Positions 24,230 through 32,746 of a stretch of 64,000 nucleotides of DNA are shown here, in pieces. The notes under the pieces were generated by a model. It did not search any database, was not told the DNA's origin, and saw only the letters and a list, made by a program, of their open reading frames with translations. A program made the translations under genes and the position numbers. The DNA comes from Ruminococcus sp. YRD2003 (GTDB lineage: Bacteria > Bacillota > Clostridia > Oscillospirales > Ruminococcaceae), in contig FNZT01000005.1 in assembly GCA_900109435.1 (NCBI GenBank), forward strand, positions 186,544 to 250,543, written 5' to 3'. Every line of letters starts with the position of its first letter. Within the stretch, counting starts at the first letter, position 1.

Positions 24230-25228
24230 ATGAAAGAAGAAATGCTGACTTTAACACAGGAATGGGACAAGACTTTCCCGAAATCAGACAAGGTGGATCA
24301 CAGGAAAGTGACGTTTCACAACCGCTATGGCATCACGCTCGCAGCAGATATGTATATACCGAAGAACTCTGATGGCATGCTGCCTGCTATTGCTGTCTGC
24401 GGACCGTTCGGTGCCGTCAAGGAGCAGTGCAGCGGACTGTATGCCCAGACACTTGCGGAACGCGGCTTTCTCACCATTGCATTTGATCCTTCCTTTACAG
24501 GTGAAAGCGGCGGTCAGCCTCGCTATATGGCTTCACCTGACATCAACACCGAGGACTTTCAGGCGGCTGTTGATTTTCTCTCCGTTCAGGATAATACAGA
24601 TGCAGACCGTATCGGAATATGCGGTATCTGCGGCTGGGGCGGACTTTCGATAAACGCAGCAGCTCTTGATACCCGTATCAAGGCTACAGTCGCTGTTACT
24701 ATGTACGATATGGCACGTGTGAATGCCAACGGCTATTTCGATTCCGAGGACAGCGAAGAAAAGCGTTATGAGAAAAAGACCGCTCTCAATTCTCAGCGTA
24801 TCAGGGACTATCAGTCGGGCGAGTATGTTCTCGGCGGCGGCTGTCTGCCTCTGCCAGTACCCGAAGAGATGCCGTTCTATGTGAAGGATTACAGCGAATA
24901 CTACAAGGGCAGAGCTTACCACCCGCGTTCGCTCAACTCCAACGGCGGCTGGAATGTCATAGGCTGTATGTCATTCATGAATCAGCCTATCAATACCTAT
25001 TCAAACGAGATCAGAAGTGCTGTTCTGCTGATACATGGCGAAAAGGCTCACTCCTGCTATTTCAGCAGGGATGCTTATGCTGCTATGACAAAGGACAGCA
25101 AGTATGCCGACAATAAAGAGCTTATGATCATTCCCGACTGCGTCCATACCGATCTGTACGACGGCGGCGGCAAAAATGCTATCCCGTTTGATAAGATCGA
25201 AGCGTTTTACAGAGACAATCTGAAATAA
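24230..25228 (+). CDS. Alpha/beta hydrolase with Cys nucleophile
   Basis: A 332-residue cytoplasmic alpha/beta-hydrolase. The nucleophile elbow reads GICGICGWGG near residues 124-133, with Cys in the place of the usual Ser. An oxyanion-side motif GPFGAVKEQ and a late His in PDCVHTDLYDGG complete a likely triad, with an Asp before it. The layout resembles the bacterial DLH-type and YcjY-like hydrolases that accompany redox regulators. The ATG at 24230 follows ACGGAGGTATCTGAG; the longer open frame overlaps the previous gene. Substrate unknown. Confidence 0.85.
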   Translation: MKEEMLTLTQEWDKTFPKSDKVDHRKVTFHNRYGITLAADMYIPKNSDGMLPAIAVCGPFGAVKEQCSGLYAQTLAERGFLTIAFDPSFTGESGGQPRYMASPDINTEDFQAAVDFLSVQDNTDADRIGICGICGWGGLSINAAALDTRIKATVAVTMYDMARVNANGYFDSEDSEEKRYEKKTALNSQRIRDYQSGEYVLGGGCLPLPVPEEMPFYVKDYSEYYKGRAYHPRSLNSNGGWNVIGCMSFMNQPINTYSNEIRSAVLLIHGEKAHSCYFSRDAYAAMTKDSKYADNKELMIIPDCVHTDLYDGGGKNAIPFDKIEAFYRDNLK

Positions 25229-25239
25229 GGAGCGAAACT

Positions 25240-25782
25240 ATGGCTAAGAAGGTACTTGTAATATCATCAAGTCTGCGAAACGGCAGTAATTCCGAAATGC
25301 TGGCAAAACAGGCAGCAAAGGGCGCAGAGGATGCGGGACACGACGTGGAGTTCATCACGCTGAAGGATAAAACACTGAATTTCTGCAAAGGCTGTCTTGC
25401 CTGTCAGAAAACAATGAACTGTGTTATCAAGGACGATGCGTCCGAGATCTGCAGGAAGGTCGGAAATGCCGATGTGCTTGTATTTGCAAATCCGATATAC
25501 TACTATGAGCTTTGCGGTCAGCTCAAGACCCTGCTTGACCGATGCAACCCGCTTTTCCCTTCTGATTACAGATTCAGAGAGGTGTATCTGATAACCGCTT
25601 CTGCCGAGGACGGCGAGGAAGTATACCATACAGCAAAAGGCGGTATTCAGGGCTGGGTGGATTGCTTTGAGAAGGCAAGGCTCGTTAAGGTGCTTTCGGG
25701 CGGCGGGCTTTCCGAGCCTGACGATGCGGAAAAGAACGAGTCATACTTACAGGCTGCCTATGAGTTAGGCAGAAATATCTGA
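25240..25782 (+). CDS. NADPH-dependent FMN reductase / iron-sulfur flavoprotein-like
   Basis: A 180-residue flavodoxin-like oxidoreductase. The N-terminal FMN-binding loop is VISSSLRNGSNSEMLA. A cysteine motif CKGCLACQKTMNC near residues 50-62 resembles that of clostridial iron-sulfur flavoproteins, and the second flavin loop is ANPIYYYELCGQLKTLLDR. It is cytosolic. It could pass electrons from NAD(P)H or ferredoxin to FMN partners such as the adjoining flavodoxins. It lies 11 bp after the hydrolase gene, in the same operon. Confidence 0.88.
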   Translation: MAKKVLVISSSLRNGSNSEMLAKQAAKGAEDAGHDVEFITLKDKTLNFCKGCLACQKTMNCVIKDDASEICRKVGNADVLVFANPIYYYELCGQLKTLLDRCNPLFPSDYRFREVYLITASAEDGEEVYHTAKGGIQGWVDCFEKARLVKVLSGGGLSEPDDAEKNESYLQAAYELGRNI

Positions 25783-25801
25783 TACCGAGGAGAGAGCGAG
25801 C

Positions 25802-26287
25802 ATGAAAGCACTTATTATCTATTTCAGCAGAGCAGATGAAAACTATGCTGTCGGTTACATCGACAAGGGCAACACAGAAATCGCCGCAGAGTTCGTGCAG
25901 GAGCTTACGGGCGCGGATATGTTCAAGGTCGAGCCGTCTGTGCCATACGCAGCTGACTATAATACCTGTATCGAAGAGGCAAAGCAGCGTATCGGGAACG
26001 CTCCCATCAAGGAAAAGCCAAGCGACATTTCCGCCTATGATACAGTATTTATCATGAGTCCCGTCTACTGGGGGACTTATGCTCCGGAAGTTGAAACAGC
26101 GCTTGCGGGACTGGATCTCAGCGGCAAGACTGTCAGAGTCATCAGCACTCACGAAGGATCGGGACTTGGCAGTATGGTCGATGATATCAGGAGAATATGC
26201 AAGGGTGCGAATGTTGACAGCAAAGGGCTTGCAATCAAAGGCAGCTCGGTCAGGACGTCAAAAAGCACGATCGAGAAATGGCTGTAA
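25802..26287 (+). CDS. Flavodoxin
   Basis: A 161-residue single-domain flavodoxin. It begins MKALIIYFSRADENYAVGYI, where the FMN phosphate-binding loop is longer and less glycine-rich than usual, then has AYDTVFIMSPVYWGTYAPEVE and STHEGSGLGSMVDDIRRI typical of flavodoxin-like proteins in these redox operons. It is a cytosolic partner to the anchored flavodoxin lipoprotein upstream. A GAGGAGAGAGCG ribosome-binding site precedes the ATG. Confidence 0.88.
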   Translation: MKALIIYFSRADENYAVGYIDKGNTEIAAEFVQELTGADMFKVEPSVPYAADYNTCIEEAKQRIGNAPIKEKPSDISAYDTVFIMSPVYWGTYAPEVETALAGLDLSGKTVRVISTHEGSGLGSMVDDIRRICKGANVDSKGLAIKGSSVRTSKSTIEKWL

Positions 26288-26302
26288 GATGTGAGGCGGG
26301 AA

Positions 26303-26635
26303 ATGAGTATTACGGTAAATCTCAGATATAAAGGCAAAAACGGTTCAGCAAGAGCCTTTGCGGAGGAAATGACCACAAGCGGAACGGTCGAAGCAATACG
26401 AAAAGAGGAAGGCAATCTGCGGTATGAGTATTATCTTTCCCTCGATGACCCGGAGACAGTTCTGCTGATAGACGAATGGACGGAACAGGCGGCGATAGAC
26501 CGTCACCACGCCTCCCCTATGATGCAAAAAATAGCTGAACTTCGGGATAAATACGACCTTCATATGACTGTGGAGCGATATATCAGCGACGAAGAAGGTC
26601 TGCCCGACAACGACAAGAAATTCATCAGAAAGTAG
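26303..26635 (+). CDS. Antibiotic biosynthesis monooxygenase-like (YgiN-type) protein
   Basis: About 110 residues with the ferredoxin-like ABM pattern: MSITVNLRYKGKNGSARAFA, then EGNLRYEYYLSLDDPETVLLIDEW, then the conserved HHASPMMQKIAEL. Proteins of this kind act as quinol monooxygenases or as small detoxification factors. The open frame starts with a GTG at 26291, but the ATG at 26303, preceded by AGGCGGGAA, is the more likely start. It lies between flavodoxin and CMD-cupin genes. Confidence 0.85.
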   Translation: MSITVNLRYKGKNGSARAFAEEMTTSGTVEAIRKEEGNLRYEYYLSLDDPETVLLIDEWTEQAAIDRHHASPMMQKIAELRDKYDLHMTVERYISDEEGLPDNDKKFIRK

Positions 26636-26643
26636 GTATCACT

Positions 26644-27399
26644 ATGACTGAAAAGATAGTACAGACAGCAGGCAGAGACCAACTCGGAGATTTTGCTCCT
26701 GACTTTGCGCATTTTAACGATGATATCCTTTTCGGTGAGAACTGGAACAATAACGATATTGACCTGAAGACACGCTGTATCATCACTGTGGTCGCCCTTA
26801 TGTCGCAGGGCGTGACGGATAATTCTATCCGCTACCACATTCAGAATGCGAAAAATCACGGCGTATCGCAGAAAGAAATGGCGGGAGCTGTCACGCACGC
26901 CGCTTTCTATGCAGGCTGGCCTCACGCATGGGCGGTGTTCAATATTGCTAAAGAAGTTTATGCGGAGAATGCTCCTGCCGTTTCCGATAAGGACAGGTTC
27001 CGTAACGAGATAATGTTTCCCATAGGCGAGCCGAATCCTTACGGCGATTACTTTGTGGGACAAAGCTATCTTGCACCTGTATCGACAGAACAGATACCGA
27101 TATGGAACGTAACATTTGAGCCTGCCTGCCGCAATAACTGGCATATCCACCACGCAAAAAGCGGCGGCGGACAGATGCTTATCTGTATCGGCGGGCGCGG
27201 CTGGTATCAGGAGTACGGCAAGGAAGCAAGAGAGCTTCACGCAGGCGATATCGTCAATATCCCTGCCAATGTCAAGCACTGGCACGGTGCAGCAAGGGAC
27301 AGCTGGTTCGCTCATCTTGCAATAGAGATCAATGGAGAGGACAGCAGTACCGAATGGTGCGAGGCTCTGTCTGATGAGGATTACAATAAACTGAAATAG
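26644..27399 (+). CDS. Carboxymuconolactone decarboxylase-like domain fused to a cupin
   Basis: A 251-residue fusion. Residues 1-110 are AhpD/CMD-like (LKTRCIITVVALMSQGVTDN and a HAAFYAGWPHAWAVF stretch), but without the CxxC of peroxidase-active AhpD. Residues from about 145 form a cupin barrel with metal ligands in NNWHIHHAKSGGGQMLIC and VPANVKHWHGA-type sequence (here IPANVKHWHGAA). Such CMD-cupin proteins commonly accompany LysR-regulated flavodoxin clusters. A metal-dependent oxygenase or isomerase is possible. It is the last gene of the operon; repeat copy E follows after 16 bp and can terminate transcription. Confidence 0.88.
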   Translation: MTEKIVQTAGRDQLGDFAPDFAHFNDDILFGENWNNNDIDLKTRCIITVVALMSQGVTDNSIRYHIQNAKNHGVSQKEMAGAVTHAAFYAGWPHAWAVFNIAKEVYAENAPAVSDKDRFRNEIMFPIGEPNPYGDYFVGQSYLAPVSTEQIPIWNVTFEPACRNNWHIHHAKSGGGQMLICIGGRGWYQEYGKEARELHAGDIVNIPANVKHWHGAARDSWFAHLAIEINGEDSSTEWCEALSDEDYNKLK

Positions 27400-27415
27400 A
27401 ATATCTCGGAATTCA

Positions 27416-27469
27416 TTAAGGCAGCACCGCACAAAGACCGTCTGACGGCTTTGTGCGGTGCTGCCTTAA
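27416..27469. repeat. TTAA inverted-repeat element, copy E (terminator-like)
   Basis: Arms TTAAGGCAGCACCGCACAAAG and CTTTGTGCGGTGCTGCCTTAA are perfectly complementary around a 12-base loop. It lies between converging genes ending at 27399 and 27503, where it probably serves as a hairpin terminator. Confidence 0.8.
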
Positions 27470-27502
27470 CGTGTATGCAATAATGTTCCGAATCAAAATC
27501 CA

Positions 27503-28069
27503 TTAGATTTCTTTGGCGGAAAGTTTTTCGATAGTATCTTCAAGGATCGCTTTTCTCAGTTCGGTAAGCCATTCTGAAAAAGCGACCGCATCGAATGCGT
27601 ATTTTTTATTCAGCTCAAATTCATTATCCGCCCATGTATCAAGCGGAGATTCATTATGCTGTATAAGTGCTTCAAGTTTGTCAAGTGCTTTATAGATTTT
27701 TGCTTCTGTAGTTTCCTGTGCTTCCATTTCACGGTATAAAGCTGAAATGTCTTTTGACAATTCAGTCGGCATCGAATCTATCCATTGCTGAAAAAGTGAA
27801 TCCTCTGTTTTTCTGTCAGCATCTGTTTTCAGAAATGTGGGGATATCACCCGTAAAACACTCCCCGAGGTCATGTATCAGGCACATATCCACCACCTTGT
27901 TCATATCGGCATCGGGAAACTCTTTTTTCAGCAAGAATGCCATAAGAGACACTCTCCAGCTATGCTCTGCAACGCTCTCTGTCCTTCCGCGGGAAGTTGT
28001 ACAATGCCGAGGCGTATCCTTTAATCTTTCGGCTGTATGCAGTATATCCAGATACTCCCGCACATTCAT
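27503..28069 (-). CDS. HD-domain phosphohydrolase (YfbR/HDDC2-like)
   Basis: 188 residues from the ATG at 28069, which has AAAGGTGGG upstream; the open frame runs on to 28216 without homology. HD-domain metal residues are visible in SVAEHSWRVSLMAF and VVDMCLIHDLGECFTGDIP, and a later Asp lies in YKALDKLEALIQHNES. The pattern fits the 5'-deoxynucleotidase YfbR and human HDDC2 group, which dephosphorylate deoxynucleoside monophosphates. Cytosolic, monocistronic. The substrate is inferred from the family. Confidence 0.87.
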   Translation of the reverse strand: MNVREYLDILHTAERLKDTPRHCTTSRGRTESVAEHSWRVSLMAFLLKKEFPDADMNKVVDMCLIHDLGECFTGDIPTFLKTDADRKTEDSLFQQWIDSMPTELSKDISALYREMEAQETTEAKIYKALDKLEALIQHNESPLDTWADNEFELNKKYAFDAVAFSEWLTELRKAILEDTIEKLSAKEI

Positions 28070-28324
28070 ATGCACACCCACCTTTACAATTCGATTTTCA
28101 GCAGAAAGCCCATGCTTTCCCCATATCGGGATTATAACACGGCAAAGAGGAAAAGTCAAGCAGAAAGAGCTCCCAATACGCACGACATAGAGCCTCTCTC
28201 CTGCCGTTACATACATATCGGGTGCCGCTGCTTTGCTTCTGTTCAGTTTGGATCGTCATTTGCTCCGTTAAGAGCGGCGCTCATCTGCGCTCTATCCTTA
28301 ACGGAAAAAGTGGGCTACCGTGCC

Positions 28325-30361
28325 TCAAACTTGCGTGCCGTTTTCGGTATCCTGCGAAACTGCCCGAGGGGGCTCCCCTTCTGTGAAGACTTTTTTCTTT
28401 CTGCTGAGGAGGAGCCCGCCGATCGGGAGCAGCAGCAATGCCGCGTGCATACTGTCACCGGTTTTGGGATTCTCCGTCTTCCCCGCGGACGCCGCCGAAG
28501 CAGTCGCAGTTGAAGTCTCCGTCGTTGAAGCCGCGGCAGAAGTTGTCTCCGCCGAAACAAATCTTGCCTCGACATCGGTATGTCTGACCGAGCCGTCGGA
28601 GGCACGGACAAGGTCGTAAGCAAACCCGTTTCCGTCCCTGTAGATGAAGCTGAAATTCGTATCGGCACTGCCTATCGCGGTCGAGAGGTAGCCTGCATGG
28701 GCGTAGGTGAAACCGAGTTTTTGGCTGCCCGTCGTTCTTTCGGAGTAGCTCTGCGTGCTTATGAGCTCGCTGCCGCGTTTCATCAAGAGCTCCGTTTCTC
28801 CGCGCGAGTGGTCGTGCCCGAAGAGGTACATTATATCCATATCGTACTGCTCCGCGTATCTGTTTATCAACGCCGCAAGGTCATACGACCTGTCGATATT
28901 GTACTGGTTTTCGCCCACCCAGTCAGTGAGCCCAACACCGTTCCTGTTGACGGAATCAGGCTGTATACCGAGGGTATGCAGACCTGTATGCGCCGAGATA
29001 ATGACGAGTTCTCCGCTGTAATCCTCAGCGGTCTCGCGCAGGAATGCCTCAAGGTCTCCGAGCGCGTCTTCGTAGGTATAGGCAGTCGCGCCGTCTCTCA
29101 GCAGCATGACAGCTTCCTGATTGAGCCCGTACACTGCAACGCCCTTTGCCGAGCGGCTGTTTTTGCCGTTGCGGGAAGCAGCTTCCGAACTTCCGCGGAA
29201 TATCACACCTCCCGCCGCAGATGGCTCCCCTGCCCCGAGTCCTGCCTCCGCAGACATGACCGCGGCAGCCATACCGTCATCGTGATTGCCCGACGCGAAC
29301 ACGGCATCGAGCCCGCCGAGCTCCGCTATAATGCGCGGATAGTACCTTTCAAGCATCGTATCGGTGTCCGCCTTCGGACCGTTCACAAGGTCGCCCGTAC
29401 ACACTATAAGCGACGGTATATAGCCGTCGGTGAATTCTATGACCCTGCCTATGGCGTCGCCGATGAGCCCGTACTCCTCATGCACGTCCGAGAAAGTCAG
29501 CACAGAATCGGGCACGACACCCTTTGCAACGACGAACACCGCGTCCTCGGAGCGCTCGCGGTAGCGTACCCCCTCACTGTCGTGCGCCTCAACGAGACAG
29601 CTTACGCGGTGTATCCCCGCCGACCTGCCTCTGAGCGTTTCCGCTGCAAAGCTGAGCTCCGCGCAGTCCTGCCGCTCACCGTCGACATACCAGCTCACGC
29701 TGTCCGCAGTAACGTCCGCGAGCCCGACCGTAAACAGCGGCGCGGAATATCCGCTCCCCTCGATAACATAGCTCTCGGCGTGCGGCTGCTCAACAATACA
29801 GCGCTCGAGCTGCTCGCCGTTTGTGTATATGCTGACCTCCGCCGCCTCTGACAGCTCAGTCGTGACCGAGAGCGGCTCGTCACTGTCCTCGTCGTATTTC
29901 AGGTAGTAATAATCATTACCCTCGGTATATCGCAGAGCCGAGCCCGAGTGCTCCCAGACGAGGTCGCCGCTGACAGAGCGTGTATATGCCGTGCGGAGCT
30001 TATCACCGCTGCACACAAGGTAATATTTCCCAGAGGCGAGCGTCGTGAAACGCGGTGAAGAGCTCGAGACCATCGTCTGCCTGAAATAGTGCCAGACCGT
30101 CCCCTTTTTTTCGTCGTCCTCCACAGTCACCGCAAGCTGCTCGCCCTTGCTGTTTTTCACTGTTATGACGTAGTCCTTGTCATCGGCGAGCTCCCTGACC
30201 TTTAACCATTTCTCTCCGCCCAGATCAATGGTACTGCTGTCCACGCTCTCCACATCGGCGAGCGTGAAGTGAGCTCCCGAAGCGGCAGAAGCTCCGAGCG
30301 GCACGCACAAAGCCGTCATCATCACGGCAGCCGCAGCCGCAATGCTCCGCGTTTTCCTCAT
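28325..30361 (-). CDS. Cell-wall-anchored metallophosphoesterase (NPKTG sortase substrate)
   Basis: 678 residues. The signal peptide (SIAAAAAVMMTALCVPLGASA) sends it out of the cell. Residues about 30-280 are beta-rich repeats of unknown fold. A calcineurin-like phosphoesterase domain follows with metal-ligand motifs FSDVHEEYG, CTGDLVNG, ASGNHDDG, ISAHTG and FGHDHSRG. A Ser/Thr/Ala linker leads to the sorting signal NPKTGD, the hydrophobic stretch AALLLLPIGGLLL and RKKK. About 20 extra residues follow the basic cluster, which is unusual. The stop codon of the upstream membrane-protein gene overlaps this start (ATGA), so the two are coupled. The substrate is probably a nucleotide or organophosphate outside the cell (inference). 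Confidence 0.9.
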   Translation of the reverse strand: MRKTRSIAAAAAVMMTALCVPLGASAASGAHFTLADVESVDSSTIDLGGEKWLKVRELADDKDYVITVKNSKGEQLAVTVEDDEKKGTVWHYFRQTMVSSSSPRFTTLASGKYYLVCSGDKLRTAYTRSVSGDLVWEHSGSALRYTEGNDYYYLKYDEDSDEPLSVTTELSEAAEVSIYTNGEQLERCIVEQPHAESYVIEGSGYSAPLFTVGLADVTADSVSWYVDGERQDCAELSFAAETLRGRSAGIHRVSCLVEAHDSEGVRYRERSEDAVFVVAKGVVPDSVLTFSDVHEEYGLIGDAIGRVIEFTDGYIPSLIVCTGDLVNGPKADTDTMLERYYPRIIAELGGLDAVFASGNHDDGMAAAVMSAEAGLGAGEPSAAGGVIFRGSSEAASRNGKNSRSAKGVAVYGLNQEAVMLLRDGATAYTYEDALGDLEAFLRETAEDYSGELVIISAHTGLHTLGIQPDSVNRNGVGLTDWVGENQYNIDRSYDLAALINRYAEQYDMDIMYLFGHDHSRGETELLMKRGSELISTQSYSERTTGSQKLGFTYAHAGYLSTAIGSADTNFSFIYRDGNGFAYDLVRASDGSVRHTDVEARFVSAETTSAAASTTETSTATASAASAGKTENPKTGDSMHAALLLLPIGGLLLSRKKKVFTEGEPPRAVSQDTENGTQV

Positions 30362-30888
30362 AGTTCCTCCATTCCGCCATGCGCGGCACTGCGTTTTTCT
30401 ATCTCTTCCTTTTTGATTGCATACGGGTCTTTTATCTCGCGCTGCTTCTTGTCGAGATCGTACATCGCCTGTCTGACCTCGAAATTCGGGAACCCGAACT
30501 GTTCCTCAAGGAAATGGTAGCTCTTGTTGGCATTTATCATTTTTATCGGACATATCATAAATCCACCGTTCATAATAAGGGTCAGGGCAACACCCAAAAG
30601 ATCAACTCCGACCAACAGTTCAAAGGCTATCGCGTGCACTGCGATAAGCACCATCGAAGCGATGATGAAGCGGTTATCCTTTTTATATACGCCGAGGAAG
30701 CCCGTCACGCTCGCCGCCGCGACCAGCAGTGCCGCCAAAAGGAAGAACGGCGTCACCATAATTGAATAAAACAGCTCAAACAGCACATAACACGAAAACA
30801 GCACATAAAATAGGGCGGCTGTGGTCGACACGCGCTTTATCCTTTTCATCTCAGCTCTGTTTCGGGAAAACTCTTCTTCAAGTTCCAT
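30358..30888 (-). CDS. Multi-pass membrane protein, unknown function
   Basis: 176 residues. A short charged N-terminus precedes four hydrophobic segments between about residues 22 and 120 (ALFYVLFSCYVLFELFYSI, FFLLAALLVAAASVTGFLG, FIIASMVLIAVHAIAFELL and LGVALTLIMNGGFMI). A cytosolic tail rich in Lys and Glu ends at a four-base overlap with the phosphoesterase start. I do not recognise a family. Its position between a kinase gene and a wall-anchored enzyme suggests an envelope role. Confidence 0.7.
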   Translation of the reverse strand: MELEEEFSRNRAEMKRIKRVSTTAALFYVLFSCYVLFELFYSIMVTPFFLLAALLVAAASVTGFLGVYKKDNRFIIASMVLIAVHAIAFELLVGVDLLGVALTLIMNGGFMICPIKMINANKSYHFLEEQFGFPNFEVRQAMYDLDKKQREIKDPYAIKKEEIEKRSAAHGGMEEL

Positions 30889-30908
30889 ATCATCACTTTC
30901 CTTTCATA

Positions 30909-31901
30909 TCAGACCGATGTTTTGTAGACTCTCATATCGAAGCAGGCGCCTCCGCTCGGAGAATTATACGCCTGCAAGCTGCCGTTCTGCGAAGCAATGA
31001 TCCTCCGCGCGAAAGCCAGACCAATGCCGTATCCGCTCTTCGACGGCTCGCCCGAGCGGTAAAACCGTTCAAAAACTCGGTCGAGGTCATGAGGGCTGAA
31101 GCCGCTCCCGCTGTCGGTAATCACAATGCCCGCATATATAGGTGTTTCAGCAGCAGAAATGGCTATCCTGCCGCCCTCGGGAGTATGCTCCATACAGTTT
31201 TTCAGTATATTCAGCAGAGCCTCGGTGAAGTACTGCATATCGCCGATAAAATGCGGCTCGCCCGTGATGTCGACGTCGACAGATACGTTCTTCAGCTCGA
31301 GCGATATCGAAATGGGTTCAAGGGCACTGCTGATAAGTTCGCGGCAATCTATATCCTGTTCGCGGAACCTCACTGCTCCCGCGTCGATGCGCGACAGTCC
31401 GAGCATAGTGTCTATGAGCCAGTTCATGCGCGAGAGGAGCGAATACAGCTCCTGCACATACTCAGCCCTCTGCTGCGGAGCGAGCCTCGTATCGCGGAGC
31501 AGCTCCACGAGGAGCATCATCGAGGTCAGCGGCGTGCGGAGCTGATGAGCAATGTCCTCCATAGACTCCTTCATGAACTGCTTGTCGGCGCTCAGTGCGG
31601 AATTCTGCTCGCGCAGTCTTATGGTCATTTTGTGTATCTCGGCTGTAAGGATGCTCAGCGTCCCCTCCTTGTAGTCCTCGAAGCTCACGGAATCACTGCC
31701 TTTGAGGATGCGGTCTATATCGTCGCAGAGCTGAAACAGCTTTTTTCTTCGCTGACGCTGAATGAGCTCATCGGCGAGGAAGACCGCTGCTGACGTAAGC
31801 ACGAGCACTTCCGCCGCGGGAATACTGAAAAGCGCGCATACTGCCGCTCCGACGGCGGTCAGTGCGATGTGCAGCACTCGGCGGAGCTTGTCGGAACTCA
31901 T
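30909..31901 (-). CDS. Sensor histidine kinase with minimal sensor (two-component system 3)
   Basis: 330 residues. The N-terminus is just two membrane helices in a hairpin (about residues 10-45) with almost no outside loop, as in the intramembrane-sensing BceS-type kinases. HisKA has DIAHQLRTPLTSMMLLVELL (His near 119). HATPase has NILKNCMEHTPEGG, ITDSGSGFSPHDL and GYGIGLAFARRI. The start overlaps the response regulator stop (ATGA). The kinase is divergent from an ABC transporter with an FtsX-like permease, the classic arrangement in which the transporter acts as the sensor. Confidence 0.92.
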   Translation of the reverse strand: MSSDKLRRVLHIALTAVGAAVCALFSIPAAEVLVLTSAAVFLADELIQRQRRKKLFQLCDDIDRILKGSDSVSFEDYKEGTLSILTAEIHKMTIRLREQNSALSADKQFMKESMEDIAHQLRTPLTSMMLLVELLRDTRLAPQQRAEYVQELYSLLSRMNWLIDTMLGLSRIDAGAVRFREQDIDCRELISSALEPISISLELKNVSVDVDITGEPHFIGDMQYFTEALLNILKNCMEHTPEGGRIAISAAETPIYAGIVITDSGSGFSPHDLDRVFERFYRSGEPSKSGYGIGLAFARRIIASQNGSLQAYNSPSGGACFDMRVYKTSV

Positions 31902-32572
31902 TTATCCACCGCCTTATAGCCCATTCCGCGGACTGTCAGGATGATCGAGGGGCTCTGCGGGTCGTCCTCTATTTTCTCACGCAGCCGCTTCATATAGACG
32001 TTCAGCGTGTTGTCGGAGACATACTCGCCCGACACCGACCACAGCTCTTCGGTGAGGCGGTCGCGGGTGAGGAGCTTGTCCTTGTTGCTGAAAAAGACGA
32101 GCAGCAGACGGTATTCAAGCGCCGATAAATAGAGTTCCGTCCCATTTTTCATTACAGTGCCGCGAGCGGGGTCAACAGTGACGTTGCCGCAGGTCAGAAC
32201 AGCAGAATTTCGGCTGTTCTTGCGCATTGCGTTCTTCATTCGGGCGACAAGTTCACGCGGTCGGAAGGGCTTGCTGATGTAGTCGTCCGCTCCCACCTCG
32301 AATCCCGCCACCGTGCAGGCTTCATCGGCGGAGGCTGTAAGGAATATCACAGGCACATCAGACGCCGCTTTTATCGCAGCACAGACCGTGAAGCCGCTTC
32401 CGTCACCGAGCGAGAGGTCGAGCAGCACGCAGTCGAACGAGCCGCTCTCGAAGGCTTCAATGCCCGCAGCCTGACCTGTCGCATGGGTAACGGTATATCC
32501 CTCAGACGTCAGGAAGAGCGAGAGATTTTTCGCAAGCTGTATATCGTCCTCGACGAGTAATATCTTTGGCAT
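31898..32572 (-). CDS. OmpR-family response regulator (two-component system 3)
   Basis: 224 residues. The receiver domain shows VEDDIQ, the phospho-acceptor in CVLLDLSLGDGSG near residue 51, Thr in IFLTASADE, and Lys in YISKPFRP. The winged helix ends in TVRGMGYKAVDK. AGAGGTGAT precedes the ATG. Its kinase follows with a four-base overlap. The likely target is the divergent ABC operon, whose upstream region holds an inverted repeat GTGAC-N16-GTCAC (32648-32673). Confidence 0.92.
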   Translation of the reverse strand: MPKILLVEDDIQLAKNLSLFLTSEGYTVTHATGQAAGIEAFESGSFDCVLLDLSLGDGSGFTVCAAIKAASDVPVIFLTASADEACTVAGFEVGADDYISKPFRPRELVARMKNAMRKNSRNSAVLTCGNVTVDPARGTVMKNGTELYLSALEYRLLLVFFSNKDKLLTRDRLTEELWSVSGEYVSDNTLNVYMKRLREKIEDDPQSPSIILTVRGMGYKAVDK

Positions 32573-32647
32573 AGTATCACCTCTTTGTTATATCAGTATA
32601 CCACAAGCTGTAAGATTTAGCAAGTAGTGGGGCTAAGCCTTCTGAAA

Positions 32648-32701
32648 GTGACATAATTGTAATGAAAAAGTCACGACAAAGTAATTTTAACGTGCTATAA
32701 T
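32648..32701 (+). promoter_or_regulatory. Promoter and possible regulator site of the ABC operon
   Basis: TGCTATAAT (32693-32701) is an extended -10. Upstream lies GTGAC...GTCAC (32648-32673), an inverted repeat 20 bp before the -10, placed where a response regulator could activate. Confidence 0.6.
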
Positions 32702-32746
32702 ATTAACAGTGAAATAAACGGCTCGACCGTTATGGGAGGTATACAT

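Noticed and set aside
28264-28304. Riboswitch-like or terminator hairpin CCGTTAAG/CTTAACGG with an inner AGAGCG/CGCTCT stem
   Set aside because: Neither strand has a T-run after the stem and no adjacent gene starts here; I could not match it to a known class.
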